Shown here in pieces: positions 25,574 to 37,410 of a stretch of DNA of 64,000 nt. This DNA is from Gyromitra esculenta. Lineage: Eukaryota > Ascomycota > Pezizomycetes > Pezizales > Discinaceae. A program made the translations under genes and the position numbers. The stretch covers positions 434,001-498,000 of the forward strand of contig JBCAML010000014.1 in NCBI GenBank assembly GCA_038503075.1. Reading direction: 5' to 3'. Under the pieces are notes generated by a model. That model saw only the letters and a list, made by a program, of their open reading frames with translations. It did not search any database and had not been told where the DNA came from. Position 1 is the first letter of the stretch, and each line of letters starts with the position of its first letter.

Positions 25574-27506
25574 TTGCCTCCTGCTTTTTATTTGGATTTT
25601 ATTTGTCTATTTTGGCGTTGCGATTTTTATTTGGAATTTGAAGGATCGCTCTGGGGTTTTGCGTATTATAATTTAGTCTTATTATCGTTGGGATTTCTTT
25701 CCTCTGCATGCTCATCCTTGTTTAATCCCAAATTGGTAGATAACTCATTGACCGAGATATGGGTGTCGGAATTTTTGAGGAGTTACATATCAGTGTACCT
25801 ACGATCATTATATCCTTTGAGAGCACAAGCTAAATGCATCACATTAATATATATTCCCGTACCACACATGCACTACGCATTTTGCATTTACGGAAACGAG
25901 AGGCTACTGCAGTTTAACGAAGTGCGTGCTGACAACCAATTGATAGGGATCCTCGCCTCGTCCCTCTTCAACCTCGCCAATAAACAGGACTGATTTCGGA
26001 AGCCTCCGGCCTAGGAAGAGGAACGAGGATGTGGAGAATGTAGATCAGAGGTCGGTGTATTTTTCTTGCCATGAGGAGATGGTAAGGGCTTAGGAGTTAG
26101 ATCGGAGCATTGAACGGTAAATGGAAATTGTTGGTTGATCGAAAAGGGTGTTATCTGGAAGTGGTTGGGAGCGGTTGTTTTTTTGTAAAACTTGAAACGA
26201 CTGATCGATGAACGAGTTGGCTGGCGGATTTCAACGAGTGATGGCTTATGATGGCTACTACAGACAAGTGAATACAAAGCTTGGAGTTTAGTACGACACT
26301 GTGCATAGGGATAAGGCTTAGAAACATGCCCCGAAATGCAATTTTGTTCTGTTATTTTTAAAATTTATTATAATCTTCTTGGTATAGATGGTGTATACAT
26401 GTATGTACATGTATGTATATACAGTTTGTAGTATGGCCCCCGTGTTGCATATATGTACCCTCGATTAAATCATCACTAAGGCCCATAAAGACACACGGCC
26501 GAGGGGCCATTAGCAAATCACCTTTCTATCAGGATTGGATATAATCTCTGGGCAGTACTAGGACAGCTGTATTGTCGGCGAGGAAGGCGGCGATTATACG
26601 TGTCGTCGTTTTAATGGGGGCCATTAAGTACATGCAGTGAGCGGAGTCGACCCTGAAGTAAAATAGATTAGTTACCGCGACTTCGGGAGGACTAGACAGG
26701 CGTAATGTTATTTGAGGGAACGGTTAAGGGTTGTAGGAACTGCATGTATATCATACATGTACCTTACGCACGTGATGGATGAGCTCCGACGATAGTAAGT
26801 ATAATTTGTGAAGGTATTTCAAGCAGTCATACGATTGAGAGCTGTATGTAGCTAGTCTCGCAGCCGACTTGTCACATGACAATCCTTTCCTATATTGGGT
26901 GTTGACGGATCGTCTCTAAAATCCACCAAATGCCCTGGGTTTAGCGAATGAACGTCTTATTGCGAGACTAGTATATAACACAGTACCTCTAAAAATAAGT
27001 ACATGTAGTTGTATTGTACACGTAGCTTATATTTTGCCCTCAGCTATGCGGAACTTCATAGGAAAAAAGTAATACGTATTCGAGTGACATCTCATGATAA
27101 ATCCGATTTAGAGATGTGGTTGACATTTTCAATTCCTCAAAACCAACTACAAGAGTTTGTTTTATATTAGACAAATTTAATAGCATCCTGGCACGTAAGA
27201 GTCATTGTATTGAGTAATATATGAAAAATTATGGACTGTAGTGATAGATCTTCAACCTGGCTAATTTACGCAATTTCGTTGAAATTAAAGGTCGATATAC
27301 TCTAAAAGGACGATCCTAGATATTAATAAGTGGACAATATAATGAGGGTTCATCGCCCTTAGCTCCTAAGCAGTCACGACCAAAGGCACACATTGTCTCA
27401 GCGTTACCCCGATTGTCTTTTCACCCTCACTTTTCTCATTCTGATCATTTCCATCCTCGATTTCTCTTACCCCGCCTCAACACTTACCCTCTACAGGAGC
27501 ATCGAA
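25574..27506. other. Intergenic stretch, AT-rich, with TACATGTA cluster
   Basis: Nearly 2 kb without a supportable gene. It holds four TACATGTA palindromes: 26396, 26406, 26754 and 27000. Two of them overlap an alternating ATGTATGTAC tract at about 26391-26421. The stretch just before 27507 is pyrimidine-rich and may be the leader of the next gene. Confidence 0.5.
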
Positions 27507-28406
27507 ATGTCATCTCCTTGGCTTAGGCTCACAAAAGTCACTGTCCTCGCAGCAACCGCGAGAAACAGACCGTATCCCGATAGAAGCCTCTACGAGCTCT
27601 ACCCTGGTGATCCCAGCATGCTTGGGGAGGTTCCTGCTCCGCACCTATCCGGTATAATCCCTTTCTTTCACACCGTCATCGTGCACAACGTCCCTATCGG
27701 AATGTTGCAAGGCGAGAGAATCAAAATACTTGAAAATAACTTTCCACCGATGTTGGAAATCGACTATTTTTGGTGCCCAGATGGGGCCATACCCGGGCAG
27801 AAAGACAGCTCACAGGAGCTAATCTTTGTTGTGTGCTACGATGCGAGAACTGCCGCAGCACTCTTGGAACATATTCCACATATCAAATACTACACGGTGC
27901 CCCTCAAAGGTGAAATTTTCGTCCCGGAGGGCAAGTACAGGTGGAAAGGAACCCGAATCAGGGACATACAGGAGTGGGGGGATGTTATCCTCTGGGCTGG
28001 TTTTGTCGGAGAAGAGGTGGTGCTAGGGATGGGCGCAAGGGGATCATCCAGCGAGGAAGATCAAGATCTAAGATGGTTGGTCAATCATCACGTTTCCTAC
28101 GTCCCCGAATTTTTGGGAAAAGAGGAGGAAGTTACAATGTGGCTTAGTTCTGTCGAGAAGGATTGGAAACCGATTCGGAAATACGGTGGATCAGCAGCGG
28201 TCAGAAACGTCGCACAGGCAATTGTTAATTCACTCAAGACTAGGATGTACTGGAACAAGAATAGCGTCGGGCTCAGATTGGAGTTTGAGGAGGCCGAGCA
28301 TGCGGAACAGTTTAGAAATTGGCTCTCTGAGAAGGCAGTTTATCCAATCCCCAAGCGCAGTCGCCTCCTGGAAAAGTCGAGATGGTATATACACCAATAT
28401 GTCTAA
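27507..28406 (+). CDS. Hypothetical protein, no family recognised
   Basis: Single-exon gene of 299 aa starting MSSPWLRLTKVTVLAATA; the frame is open upstream to 27393 but has no earlier ATG. The composition is that of a folded cytosolic protein, with many Trp and Tyr, alternating hydrophobic strands (FFHTVIVHNVPIGM, LIFVVCYDARTAAALLEHI, VILWAGFVGEEVVLGMGA) and a final charged helical part (LRLEFEEAEHAEQFRNWLSE). The segments around HTVIVHNVPIGM and the central LIFVVCYDARTAAALLEH could suggest an RRM-like alpha/beta fold, where the second strand/helix unit gathers AAALLEH, but this is only a guess. It stands alone, about 1.9 kb after ATG29, with no spliced extension visible. Confidence 0.6.
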   Translation: MSSPWLRLTKVTVLAATARNRPYPDRSLYELYPGDPSMLGEVPAPHLSGIIPFFHTVIVHNVPIGMLQGERIKILENNFPPMLEIDYFWCPDGAIPGQKDSSQELIFVVCYDARTAAALLEHIPHIKYYTVPLKGEIFVPEGKYRWKGTRIRDIQEWGDVILWAGFVGEEVVLGMGARGSSSEEDQDLRWLVNHHVSYVPEFLGKEEEVTMWLSSVEKDWKPIRKYGGSAAVRNVAQAIVNSLKTRMYWNKNSVGLRLEFEEAEHAEQFRNWLSEKAVYPIPKRSRLLEKSRWYIHQYV

Positions 28407-29348
28407 TGGGTGGCTTGCGTGATTTCAGGATTCTCGCGCTTTGGCGGTTCTGGGCCTTTTGAAAGCGGATAGCGAATTTGGTTGTAAGGTTAAGAAAAAA
28501 CTCCTTGTATAGCGCACTACCCTCTTCTGTAGTAAATATTTTCTTTGAGTGTGGTAACGATATTTCTCCTGTTCCCGCCCCCAATGATCACTTTTGAACA
28601 CGATCTACAGTTGAAAGGCACAATTCAATCAGAATGCCTGAATAGAACCAAGCCAGCCAAAATGCAGGCGTGGAACCCCCAGTAGCACTAAGGAGGGTGT
28701 ATCAACCAAGTAATACTTGTACTTTCTCAACTTGTGAAAAACACTAAATACCCATAGCCCAATATAGGAATTAAGTGCTATAGAATCCCACGACCTATTC
28801 TGAACAAAGGAGTTGGAATATTAGGGACGGATGAGATCAATTCCTAGTATTGCTTGCTTCTCCAAAGGTTGGCAGCGTGCTTCCGTCTATGTGTATAATA
28901 GTCTCCGAGTGCCCGTGTACTCGGGCCCGTGTTTCTCATTAATTTACAGCCCCTGAAACCGCATCCGAGGGCTCCCATATTAGGATGCTTCTCCAACAAA
29001 AGGCCCAGCATGAGGATCGAGTGACTATCCATGTTTCATCAAAATCTCAGTAACCCAACTTTCAAAGCACCGTTCGAACCAAGAAAGGAGTCATAGAAAG
29101 TCCTTAGAAATCACCCATAAACCAAGCGCCAGAACATATGAGTAGTGGTGGTGGTGGTGGTGGTAACAGTAGTAAAGAAAACAAAGAAAACAAACTCAAC
29201 ACAGCAAGTGCCACACAGAAAAGAAACGCGTGAACAGCGGATATATATGCATGTATCTAATTTCCACAAGCTAGGTATGCGCAGACTCTTTAGCAGGTAA
29301 GGTAGAGCCTCCCATAAGGGAGGGGGGGGGAAATATTAATCTAGAATC
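28407..29348. other. Intergenic, no gene seen
   Basis: Nearly 1 kb with short frames only. A (GGT)n/(GTGGTG) microsatellite lies at about 29146-29163, and an A-rich run with AAAGAAAACAAAGAAAACAA follows. A G9 run at about 29322-29330 precedes the 3' end of the tRNA gene. Confidence 0.5.
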
Positions 29349-29429
29349 TGCGCCGTAGGGGACTCGAACCCCTCCCAGTTGCTAACTCGATGATGGAAGG
29401 CAACTATCCTACCCCTGGACCAACGGCGC
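29349..29429 (-). tRNA. tRNA-Gly(UCC) with a ~10-nt intron
   Basis: The minus strand folds as a tRNA: acceptor stem GCGCCGT with ACGGCGC (7 of 7 pairs), D-arm with box A-like TGGTCCAGGGG, anticodon stem GTTGC with GCAAC, T-arm AGGGG-TTCGAGT-CCCCT (5 of 5 pairs), discriminator A. The anticodon loop reads CTTCCA, so the anticodon is UCC (Gly, GGA codons). Ten extra bases follow position 37, the usual place for a nuclear tRNA intron. The T run after the gene is short (TTT), a weak Pol III terminator. Confidence 0.93.
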
Positions 29430-29959
29430 TGACATCCTAGTTCAGATTGTGTCATTTAAAAGAACTAAATGCCACAGTGCACTAACAAGGTGGGAAAGGG
29501 AGAAAGAAAGAAACCAAACATTGCGAGCACCCAAATTTCAAAATCATAATGAAACAAAACACTGATTTCTCCTTAAAGCGCCGAACTAAAACAAATAAAC
29601 AAGAGCACAGTAGCCTAAGCTGCAAGAGCAACACTTGCGAATAACAAAAAAAACACTGGTTTAAAAACACCCCTCTTCCAATCCAAAAAAAGAAAAGAAA
29701 CGAAAAAAGGTAAATACTATAAAAGAAACAAACATGCCTCTCGGTTCCAACCTAGTCCCTGTTCCCAGAGCCCAGAAGAAGGGTGAAATAAAATAGCCGC
29801 AAGAAACCGCATAAAGACATGTCGGCCAACCGCATGCCAGAAAAATAATAATCACAGGGTATTGTAGTGGGTTAAGGGCACAAGGCTCATCGTCCTGGCA
29901 AAGGGACAAAAATTGGGAATAGTACAGTAGAGAGGGAAGAATAAATAAAAGTATAGATA
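29430..29959. other. Intergenic between tRNA-Gly and the TRF-like gene
   Basis: About 530 bases, A-rich on the plus strand (for example AAAAAAAGAAAAGAAACG near 29683-29705). It holds the 5' flank of the tRNA and the 3' untranslated region of the TRF-like gene. No ORF with visible homology. Confidence 0.45.
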
Positions 29960-32900
29960 TCACCTATTCCTCCTAGGCCTTTCCTCCTCTTCCTCATATG
30001 CATCATCATCAACGACGGGCACATCATCGAGACTAATTCCCATACCCTCCAGGATATCGATCTGTTTCCTACTGATGGTAACAAGATCGAAATTATGGGG
30101 CAAAGGAACCCGCGCTCTATTTGAGACGTCGATTAGCAACTCATCTAGCATAAAAACAGACTAGTGAAGGAAGAAAACTTACTTCAAGTAATCAAACTTG
30201 AGATTCCTCGCCTTATCCTTCAGTTGTACATCTGAACGTCCATGAAACAATGGCTCTTTCATCTACCCACACAATTAGCCCATCATCTATCCATCCATCG
30301 AGTCAACCGGCGAAAACTTACATCTCTAATAGCAGCCCACCGACAGCCCACCTCCCCAATCTTCTCGATCAGCAGCTCACTCTCCTCGGGACCCCAGAGT
30401 CTCTTCCGCTGCCGTTCCAATCCCCGTCTTGGCCCCAGCTCCCGCATGAAGTTAGATTTCGCAATCTTATTGACCCTCTCCACCGTAGTCCCTCGTTTCT
30501 CGCTTTCGTTTTCCTCATCGTCGCCCAGATCAATCGGCGTCTCCCGCCTCGAACCTTGGACTCTAACAGCCTGTCGTTGGGCCTGGCTTGCCTGGCTGGA
30601 CTGATTCGACTGGTTGTTAGGTCGTCGCGTTGGGGGGATCGCAGCTCTAGTGATAGCCACGATTGAATTTGAGGCAGATCCAGCGCTATTAAGACCCCGA
30701 CGACTCTTTTTCAGGCGCTCTTCATTCTCGGCTCTATCATCAGCCACATATATGGTTTCTTCTTCCTCTTCCTCTTCCTCTCCCATCTCCTCGCCTCGCT
30801 GTTCATCATCGCCATCAGTACGGAAGAGAGGACCATCGTCTTCGATGTCGGTTGGCGTAGCATGGCCTTTACCTTTATCCGCAGGTTGTTCATGATCGGC
30901 CTTCCGTGCTTTATCCTGCTGCTGTTCTTCTGCGGTTTTGTTGGTCGATGGAGGTCGACCTTCCTCTCTGTCCAGCTGCTGCCGTTTCGATGGGGACTCG
31001 AGGCCCATCAAGTCGTCCTCGATCTGCGAGACCTTTGTAGCGCCTTCTTGGTGGTCTAGAAATCTCTTCCGCTTTGTGCCCCGCGGCGGAGAGGGAGGAG
31101 GAGGAAGCATTAGGGCTAGAGCCATATCATTCTCCTTATTCTTATCCTTTTTCAACGCTTTCAGGTGTTCGAAGATTGCCCTAGCAGATGAGGTCGGGAG
31201 TTCCTGAGATGCTTCTGGGGCTTCGTCATCCTCATCGTCTTGCGGTGGCGGTGGCGGTGGTGATACTCGACGTTGTGGTTTTGGATGCGCCTTGGTTATA
31301 AGCCGCGATTTCATGTTCTTGAGGTGCTTTATCTGAGCCATATTGATAGCGACTGCTTCATGAGTATTTAATGAGGTTGCCATCCGTGGCGTGCTTTGGA
31401 CTTCAGGTTTCTTTTGGAGAAAGGATTCGGTCTTGCGTCTCTTCAGTTCCCGGATTTGTGCCTTGTTAATGGCAATCGATGCTAATTCGTGCTCTTCTTG
31501 GGCTACTTTCTTCTTGAGTTCTATGATGGAAGCGATTTTGAGACTGTATGGTTACTTGTTAGCAAACCGTGGCAGATAACCTATTTTTTCTAAGAGTGGG
31601 GAGCTAACCTCTCCATATCTTCGTATTCCTCGTCCGTTTCCGCCACTTCAGGTAAAGGCGGTAAAGGCGGTAATTGCGGGTACTCAACCTCTTCCCTCTC
31701 CTCCGGCGTCGGTAGTTGCTCGACGTCAGATTCTGGGGTCAACTCACCCGACGACTGCTCCTGCACTGAATCCGGAATCTCCCTTACGCCATCTCCCACA
31801 CTTACGCCGTCTCGTTCCTCCTCCTCCTCCCTAGCAATCGTCCCCTTCATCACCTCCTCCCCACCAGTCGCCCCCTTCAATAACCTTTCCGCCATCGCTT
31901 TTATATGCATTTTATTCTTCACATCGTCCACCAAATCCGCAACACTCTTGCCCGTTTCCCCCCCCTCAATCTCCTCAAGCCGGATCTTGACAAAGCCTGC
32001 CATCCTGTTCACAAACTGCTTCCATGGAAATAGTCTCACAAGCTCATCAAAATCAACCACCTCCTCATCACCGTCATTAAAGGTATTCCTAATCGTTTTG
32101 ATCCGGTCCAACACTTGATTATCCCATCCGCTAATATCCTTCATCCCCGCCCATGGTTTAATGCTACCGCTAAGGATATAATCCCCAGCATCATTTGTAT
32201 TGTTTGGCCCATCGATAAAGAAGTGTCGTAGGAATGCATCAGGATCAAGGTTCGGACCCTGATGAATCTTCATCCCTAATATCAAAGTCTGGGTCCGCAG
32301 GTCCAAAGCAGCCTGGAAATTACCTTCATGCACAACATCGCCAAACTGTGCCGGAAAGGTACGCTCGATCTCCCTGAGTTCCTGGAAAGTATTATCCTTG
32401 CTCTCAAGCGCAGTATGTGTGAATTTTGCAAGAGTGGCGAGATTGGCTTTGTGGATTAACGGGTTGAAGGTGTTGTCGCCAAGCCCTTCTTGGATAATGT
32501 GCGGGAAGAGATACTGGCTGTCTCCATAGGCGCTCTTAGCGGCGTTGAAGCTCTGCTCATAGATACGGAGACGCTTGGATGTCTTGCTGCCAGGCTTCCG
32601 AAGGTCCCGGACGACGTCCTCGACTGGTGGGTGCAGGATGATGAGATCGAGCATCTTATACGCATTGGAGTCCAGGTCCGGGAACGTTTCGAGCATTATA
32701 TCCACATCCATGTCCTCCAATTCTAACTGTGTCCCGGTGGTGTCAAAGCCAGGAGTTGAATAACGAGATGGTGAGTCTGATTTATTTGAGAGGACTGGTG
32801 AATATGCGCGCTGTTGCTTTTGTTGTGGTAGTGGTGACTGCTTAGTGGTCTGGGGAGGTTGAGGCTTGGATGTGCTAGAGATGGGTTCTTCGTCATCTTC

Positions 32901-33662
32901 TAGAACGAGCGGGAGTCCTGGGGAAGGGGGGAGATGGGTTAGCCATTTGGATATGCGCTTCATTCTGTGGCAGTGAAGCTGAGAAAACGACATCTAAGAT
33001 GGACGGACGGGACATAGATGTGACAAGAACCTATGTGCATATGGCATGTATGTATGTATGTATCCTGAAATGGGGCACGTAGACAGGGACAGGGACAGAT
33101 GGGTGGGTAGACGTCCGAATCGGCTGGAGAGATGCTCGAGTGATTGGAAATAGACAGGCAGAGGGGGGGGGATGAATTGTCAAGACCCGAAAACTTAAAA
33201 CGCGAACACGGAATTCAAAGCACAAAGCAGCATTTGCAGCCACACTACATCCACAATCCACAGTTCACATTCACCAGCGCCCAGGAATTTAAAAGAAAAC
33301 TCACCCCGTCTAACGTCCTTCTCCGTTAATAAAACCCCTCCATTCTCACTACCAGCACTTGATCTCCTCCCGTCACTCTCTAGACTTCCTGTCGCCCTCC
33401 TGCTCCCAGCCCTTCCAGTTCTCTTCATCACCTTCTTCGTCTGTTGCTGTTGTGGCGGTGATGCTTTCGTAGTTGCTATCTGCTGCCTCACTGGTGTCGG
33501 CTGATCTCGTCTAAACGCCGTCTTACGAGCCATCGTACTAGGACCTGGAGATGCAGAGGCTCGCGTTCGACCAGAGGCGCGAGGAGCGACTTCGGGGGGC
33601 TGTCTAGAAACGCTGCGGACCCGCCGCTCGGGTTCAATAGAGCCGTTGCGAGTGCGTGCCAT
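29960..33662 (-). CDS. TRF/Tbf1-type duplex telomere-repeat binding protein (TRFH-like domain plus telobox Myb)
   Basis: Binds double-stranded TTAGGG-type repeats at telomeres and some promoters. Exons from the internal acceptor region: ~32980-31609, 31543-30322, 30262-30183 and 30116-29960; the main frame sums in phase to 947 codons if started at an ATG at 32993. That ATG probably lies in an intron, because CTCAG/CACAG acceptors follow it. A basic Gln/Ser-rich exon starting MARTRNGSIEPERR at 33662 most likely supplies the true N-terminus, but its donor is unresolved. Domains: Pro/Gln-rich leader; TRFH-like helical domain (about 110-355, from NAYKMLDLIILHPP, with NPLIHKANLATLAKFTH and MAGFVKIRLEEIE); a long acidic linker; then a C-terminal Myb, KRLWGPEESELLIEKIGEVG, ending in the telobox VQLKDKARNLKFDYLK and RVPLPHNF. 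The telobox reads closest to Tbf1. Confidence 0.85.
33046..33063. repeat. (ATGT)n microsatellite
   Basis: A run of ATGT tetranucleotides in the putative first intron of the TRF-like gene. It is followed by TGGGG- and GGGACAGGGACAG-type runs. No function inferred. Confidence 0.8.
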
Positions 33663-34295
33663 AATGGATCCCGTTTATTGCTGGAGGGGTTAGTAGGGTG
33701 CTGCGATGAGCAAGCGGGGTTGGCTCGAGTCGCGGATGTTGTTGTGGGCGATAGTAATAGGCGGGGGGTGTTGGGTGGTGATGGGACGAGGTTCAATGGA
33801 GCAGACGCGATCCCAGATGGTGGTGGTGTAAACATGGTAACACGCGCCTGCACCAGCGTTGGGGATGCATCTTGTTATGAGCAACAATCGTCAGGAACGG
33901 CGGTTCTAATGCAGTTGGCAATGCGGGTTATAATTATCTGATATCTATTCTAGCAGTACAATATTTAGGAATCAAATGTGGAGTCTCTTGCATGCCGCCT
34001 CATGCGCAATCCCAATCCAGTCCTGGATGGCTACATGGACTTCGCACGATGCGCATGTCTCTATCCACCAAACAGGCACTCACCACTTATCACTCACTTG
34101 GCCATCCACGTCGAAATCTCGCGTTTTCCATTGCGACAGCTACAGTACAGTACACCAGTCCTGTCCTGTCCAAGAACTCCCAGAAAATATAAATAAATAA
34201 TCCTTCACAAGTTTATAACCCCATTGCGCCGTAGAAACCCCCATAATTGGGACACTAATCCTCCCTCTCTCCATCCTGTTATTCCTCATCGATAT
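33663..34295. other. Intergenic between TRF-like and WDR5 genes
   Basis: The region carries the promoter of the TRF-like gene (-) and the 3' end of the WDR5 gene (-). Overlapping short frames on both strands around 33.5-34.2 kb share no recognisable domain. Confidence 0.45.
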
Positions 34296-35463
34296 CTAGC
34301 TTGAGTCAATCCATATCTTCACCGTCATATCCAGCCCACAACTCGCAATGATATTATCACTAGGATGTGCATCCACCCCCAACACAACATCCTCATGCCC
34401 AACCAGTATCTGCACCACATCCTTACTCTGCACATCCCACAAATACACATCCGAGTCCTCTGATCCCGCTATTCTTTATGTCCGAGAACAGTTAGCCCCC
34501 CCCCCAAAGCTCCCCTCGAACAGGTGAGAGTAACTTACACAAAACTCCCCTTCGTAATCGCAAACGTCGAAAAAATACTATATTTCTCATTCCGATGTCC
34601 CATATACGTCTTCAAACACTTCCCCCTGTGGTAATCCCACAATCTGACACAGCTATCCAGCGTCCCAGCCAACAAGTGTTTCCCGTTCGGACTAAACCTC
34701 ACCCCGATAACCGGCGCATTATCCTCCTCGACCAAGGTGCGTAAACACTGGCCCGTGCTCACGTCCCATATCCGGATCAGTCCGTCGTGGCTACAGCTCA
34801 CAATCATAGTTCCATCGCGATTGAAATTGACGCCAGAAACCGGGTCGCTGTGCGCTGGTAGGGTTTTCATGCAGCGGCCAGAACGGATGTCCCATAACCG
34901 CACGGCCTCATCGTAGGAGCCGGAAGCTACAATGTTGCCGCGAGGCGAGAATGAGACTGTGTAGATCGCGTTATGGTGGCCGCGGAGGAGCTTTATCATT
35001 TTGCCCTACGAGGGGTGTTAGTGGGGTTTGCGAATGCAGTTGAGAAGGGAAGGGAAGGAGGCTGACTGACTGCAAGAACGTCCCACAGCCGGATCGTCTT
35101 ATCGTCAGACCCGGACACGAGAGTGAGGGAGTCTGGCGACCAGTCGATATCAGAAACCCCGGCCATATGGGCTTCGAAAGTTTGTTCGTACTTTCCAGTT
35201 TTTGCGTGCCATACTTTAATAGTCTTGTCGGCGGCTTGGAGGGGGTGTCAGTTCTGGGGTGTCTTTTTTTCTCTCGCCATTTGGTAGAAGGGGATGGACG
35301 TACAGCAACTTGCGAGCCATTTGCCATCCGGTGAGAATTTGACTGCTGAGACGCCGAGCTTGTGGCCTTTGAGCGTGTATTGTACTCTGTAATCTGGGCG
35401 GCGCGCGCGGGGAGGCGATTCTGCTCGTGGGCGCTCTTCAGACTTGATTGGGGCGAAAGCCAT
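34296..35463 (-). CDS. SWD3: WDR5/Swd3, WD40 core subunit of COMPASS H3K4 methyltransferase
   Basis: Seven-bladed WD40 propeller that scaffolds Set1/MLL complexes in the nucleus. Exons: 35463-35304, 35234-35071, 35005-34539 and 34473-34296; 323 codons, 322 aa, close to the usual 315-335. Blades in order: [125 protein letters not shown], then [17 protein letters not shown] and LDMTVKIW. This matches the WDR5 pattern closely, including the H3-binding blades. The ATG at 35463 (MAFAPIKSE) is chosen over an in-frame ATG at 35604. Two acceptors are AAG (35235-35237 and 34474-34476 on the plus strand), because YAG alternatives nearby break the frame. Confidence 0.94.
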
Positions 35464-37410
35464 TGCTGAGATGGGGGTGGATCTCGTGTCGAATGGTATT
35501 TTGAGAGAGTTGAATATTTGTGTGGAATATGAACGGATTCCAGTCGTGAGCCTGAAGCGGAAGCTTCCGATGTTGCCAAGGAAGCGTGCTTGATTGAGGA
35601 TCACAGCCGCCTCCTCTTGATTCGTCGCTTCTGGAAATCTACTGCGTTTTTATAATCCGCCACCAATCCACAAACCAAAGCAGCATGTATCATGTAGGAT
35701 GCTCTCGACCTAAAGTATGTAGCCACCACAATACACAATGTACGCACGCTACACAACGAATTGGTTACGCCATGTTGTGGGTGATACATGTGGATTCGGA
35801 GGTGCTGCATGTATCCTAAAGCTAGGGTTCTTGCTTCATAGTCCTTAGTATTCTATTTGTATCCCGCTTCCAGTGGAGGTTGGGGGTTGAGGAGCAAAAG
35901 GTAGAGATCGAACTATAGTAGGATGTACCTGATGCCGTAGTGTTGTAGAAACATGTAGTCCTGTACTGAACGTATAGAAAAGTGGGTTCGATTTGAAAAA
36001 ACTACATGTACATATCGGCACTACTCTGGTTAGTCGACAAGTTGAGATCTAAACTCATCCCAAAATACAGACATATATTCGCTTGCATTCACCAATTGCT
36101 CCATATTCGGGGGAAAACCGTTCCCAATGATATATTTCATGCCGTTTCAAGACATCTGTATTGAATGGTCAAAAGTGAGACTGAGCTGTTAGATCCTCTG
36201 GCCTTGACGCAGAGATGTCAAAAACTAATTTACGGTGGGATAACGTTCAGGAGAGTGGTACAAGCTATGGCTCCACAGCTGCGATCGATTTAAACCCTAT
36301 ATACCAACGACTATATTGATCGAAGTATACGCCGACCGTTACAAATGTCGATTCATTCAAAGCCACATATCCGAGACAAAACTGGGAACGCTCAATCGAA
36401 CGAGAGATATCATAAGTTCCAGTCTTGTCTGCCGAACGGAACTAGCTGTTGGTTATAAATGGGTCGTTTATTAGACTTCGATGTTTCTCCGAGAGAAATC
36501 ATTCAGCAGGGCCTGTCACAGTCACGAACGATAAGACGGTATGTTTACCTAGATTATTTACCGGGACAACGCTATTTATATAAGCTTCTCCTCGTCGGCG
36601 GTTTTCTTATAGAAAAGCGAACGATCCTAATAAATACACATATATAAGTAGATTTACACGCTTTAACTATCGATACGCCAAAGGAATGGACCAAGGGTAT
36701 ATACAATATATACTAGGTTACTCCCGCAACCACCATCACCGCCACCACTGAAATTGATTATTATACCGCGATTATTGGAACAATAGTTGAATAAGAGAGA
36801 TGGAGTGGTTGGTGTTCATAGGGTTCTCTAATATTAGGAAAGCTGGATTGAATTCTGAGTCTAGACTTGTGCATTGTAAGGGTGGACCAGATACATTTAT
36901 TCTTCTGGATGGGCTTCTTGTTTTAGCTGTTCTAGGGTAGTGGTATTATACCCGCATGAACTATAGTTACACGTACTCTTTGTAGCGGTAGACACTAAAG
37001 ATTTAAGTTAGACGCCCTGTCCTCTGCTGAGAATTATAAGCCGACCAAAGTGACCCACAAACGGTAGGCTAGATATCCTCCCTATTGAGCCTACGTGCGT
37101 GATAAGGGGTAATGGTAGAATCTAAAGTAACTCATCTAGATTTCGAACCCATTTTGAGAGCCCCAAACTCTGCCGTATCCCATGCAATTCCAATATCTAG
37201 TTTACAGGGCAGGTCTATATTCTCGGATATTCCCGAAAGCTTGGTACTTATAAGCAAGTCTTGGCGTTTCAATGTTTACAGGTGAAGTGAACACCTTGGA
37301 GACAGTATCCAAGCTCCACCTCACCTCCTCATCACCCCCTCCCCTCTCTCCCCTCTCCCCTCCACCCCTCAATTCCACCCCCAAAAAACTGCAATTCATA
37401 TATCCTCATA
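35464..37410. other. Divergent intergenic region, WDR5 to ISC1
   Basis: About 1.9 kb without a gene. One TACATGTA palindrome at 36003-36010. Immediately before the ISC1 start, at about 37316-37382, lies a strong CT-rich tract (CCCTCTCTCCCCTC-like), typical of fungal promoters and 5' leaders. Confidence 0.5.

Noticed and set aside
30242..31207. Plus-strand frames opposite the TRF-like gene
   Set aside because: Antisense to the acidic/Ser-rich linker, giving Ser/Phe-rich nonsense.
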